From NCBI RefSeq assembly GCF_900112035.1, contig NZ_FOKC01000001.1, positions 310,001 to 374,000 of the forward strand: a stretch of 64,000 nucleotides of DNA. Reading direction: 5' to 3'. The notes under the pieces were generated by a model. It ran no database searches. It had not been told where the DNA came from and worked only from the letters and a program-made list of their open reading frames with translations. Below are positions 63,025 through 64,000 of this stretch, piece after piece. The first letter of the stretch is position 1. Every line of letters starts with the position of its first letter. The stretch comes from Nocardioides alpinus (GTDB lineage: Bacteria > Actinomycetota > Actinomycetes > Propionibacteriales > Nocardioidaceae). A program made the position numbers and the translations under genes.

Positions 63025-63447
63025 TCAGCGGGTGAACTCCTGCACCACGACGGCGTCGTAGTCCTCGGGCATGGTGGCGCTGAGCCCCGGGCAGAGGAAC
63101 TGCTGCGACTGGTCGGTCGTCATCTTCGCGGCCGCACAGTTGACGGTCGCCAGCGGCTCGCCGTCGGCGGAGAAGACCATCTCGAAGATCGCCGCGCGCT
63201 CCTCGTCGGACAGGTTGGTGATGGTGCCCTTGACCTCGGGCGTGGTGACCTCGTCGGACCCGGCCGAGCGCTTGACGCCGTTGAGCTCCCAGCCGTCGTC
63301 GACGGCGAAGCTGTTCCACTCGAAGGCCTCGCCCAGCTCGACCTCGACCGGGTCGGTGCTGGTGTTGACGTCGTCGCCGCACGCCGCGAGGGCACCGAGG
63401 CAGGCGAGGACGACCAGCGCCGTCCGCGCGCCCCGCAGCGGCCTCAC
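63025..63447 (-). CDS. Small lipoprotein of unknown function
   Basis: A 140-residue lipoprotein (lipobox LAAC, Cys23). The mature part is acidic and beta-rich (EVELGEAFEWNSFAVDDGWE, KGTITNLSDEERAAIFEMVF) with two further cysteines (TVNCAAAK, FLCPGL). The layout resembles DUF4352-type surface lipoproteins, but I cannot assign it. GTG 63447 overlaps the cbs stop (GTGA), so it is translated with cbs. Confidence 0.75.
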   Translation of the reverse strand: MRPLRGARTALVVLACLGALAACGDDVNTSTDPVEVELGEAFEWNSFAVDDGWELNGVKRSAGSDEVTTPEVKGTITNLSDEERAAIFEMVFSADGEPLATVNCAAAKMTTDQSQQFLCPGLSATMPEDYDAVVVQEFTR

Positions 63448-64000
63448 GACGCCGCCAGGAAGGTGAGCAGGTCCTGCCGGGTCAGCACGCCGATGGGCTT
63501 GCCGTCCTCGTGGACCAGCACAGCATCGGCCTTCTCGAGCAGCGTGACCGCGTCGGCAGCGGCCTCGGTCGAGCCGATCGTCGGCAGCGCCGGGGACATG
63601 TGGTCCTCCACGCGGTCGGTGAGCTTGGCGTGGCCGGTGAACAGCGCGTCGAGGATGGTGCGCTCCGACACCGACCCCGCGACCTCGGCCGCCACGATCG
63701 GCGGCTCGGCGCGGACGACGGGCATCTGGCTGACGCCGTACTCCTGCAGGATGTGGACGGCCTCCGCGATGGTCTCGGCAGGGTGCGTGTGCACGAGGTC
63801 GGGCAGGCGACCGGACTTGCCGCGAAGCACCTCGCCGACGGTGCGGTGGTCGGCCGTCGCGCCGTTGGCGAAGCCGTACTGGCCGAGCCAGTCGTCGTTG
63901 AAGACCTTGGTGAGGTAGCCGCGGCCCGAATCGGGCAGCAGGACCACGATCACCGCGTCCGTACGCCCCTCGGCGGCGAGCTCGTGCGCGAGCTGGCGTG
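63444..64000 (-). CDS. cbs: Cystathionine beta-synthase, C-terminal part (5' end outside window)
   Basis: The visible 184 residues hold the end of the PLP catalytic domain (VIVVLLPDSGRGYLTKVFND, DWLGQYGF) and two CBS domains (HPAETIAEAVHILQEYGVSQ, then HMSPALPTIGSTEAAADAV). The open frame continues to the window edge. CBS makes cystathionine from serine and homocysteine; the CBS pair binds adenosyl ligands for control. It is the first visible gene of a cbs, lipoprotein, TauE operon. Confidence 0.92.
   Translation of the reverse strand, partial: RQLAHELAAEGRTDAVIVVLLPDSGRGYLTKVFNDDWLGQYGFANGATADHRTVGEVLRGKSGRLPDLVHTHPAETIAEAVHILQEYGVSQMPVVRAEPPIVAAEVAGSVSERTILDALFTGHAKLTDRVEDHMSPALPTIGSTEAAADAVTLLEKADAVLVHEDGKPIGVLTRQDLLTFLAAS

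Overview
The window is dense, very high-GC DNA. Many genes start at GTG, and 4-base stop/start overlaps (ATGA, GTGA) are common. A mycothiol S-conjugate amidase gene points to an actinobacterium, because mycothiol is confined to that phylum. The overall gene content suggests a Nocardioides-like member of the Nocardioidaceae. The genus is my inference; no marker in the window proves it. I found no rRNA, tRNA, CRISPR array, transposase or phage gene.

Layout. 0-7 kb: the end of a DUF1707 envelope-stress-type gene, a small secreted protein, and two tandem HTH-STAND ATPase regulators. 7-18 kb: a CapA phosphatase fused to an M15 peptidase, a flavin monooxygenase, a PEP mutase-family lyase beside a four-gene ABC importer, a class I fumarase, and an AbiEi/DUF559 gene bracketed by two inverted copies of a 46-bp palindrome. 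18-42 kb: a conserved actinobacterial core block (fumC, a lytic transglycosylase-like protein, phoH, a cis-prenyltransferase, hemolysin III, mca with its small partner, DUF4307, greA). It ends in a tightly coupled operon read leftward: metB, DUF202, a MutL-like protein, an AI-2E-type transporter, ilvA. From memory, this order resembles Mycobacterium tuberculosis Rv1077-Rv1098c read in reverse. 42-63 kb: accessory and redox functions (tail-fibre-like secreted protein, msrA, GntR plus MFS exporter, a phosphatidylcholine synthase-like enzyme, subtilase, UbiB-type kinase, MoxR-GNAT-VWA operon, a DevR/DevS-like two-component system). The block closes with BrkB, TauE, a lipoprotein and the start of cbs, which would lie next to metB in mycobacteria.

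How the genes work together. Three regulatory circuits can be read from sequence. (1) Two 14-bp sites matching the DosR/DevR box lie upstream of a PPOX-fold protein plus GAF-GAF histidine kinase operon and upstream of a DoxX gene. The matching response regulator is encoded beside them, which suggests a compact hypoxia/NO module. (2) A CsoR-type palindrome overlaps the promoter of a DUF4396 membrane protein, which suggests copper control. (3) A protein with a ribbon-helix-helix-like C-terminus sits beside three 8-bp-spaced TTACA repeats, which suggests autoregulation. Sulfur and threonine metabolism is linked by metB, ilvA and cbs.

A window-wide pattern is that about 20 genes carry a NANNNT hexamer 6-8 bases before the start codon and no leader. 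This is the signature of leaderless transcripts known from actinobacteria. It helps choose several starts and exposes a five-codon upstream ORF overlapping the hemolysin III gene. The least explained items are the palindrome-flanked DUF559 cassette, the two-family palindromic repeat block at 50.68-50.94 kb, the HTH-STAND pair with conserved ends and a diverged middle, and a permease gene that appears to start at CTG.
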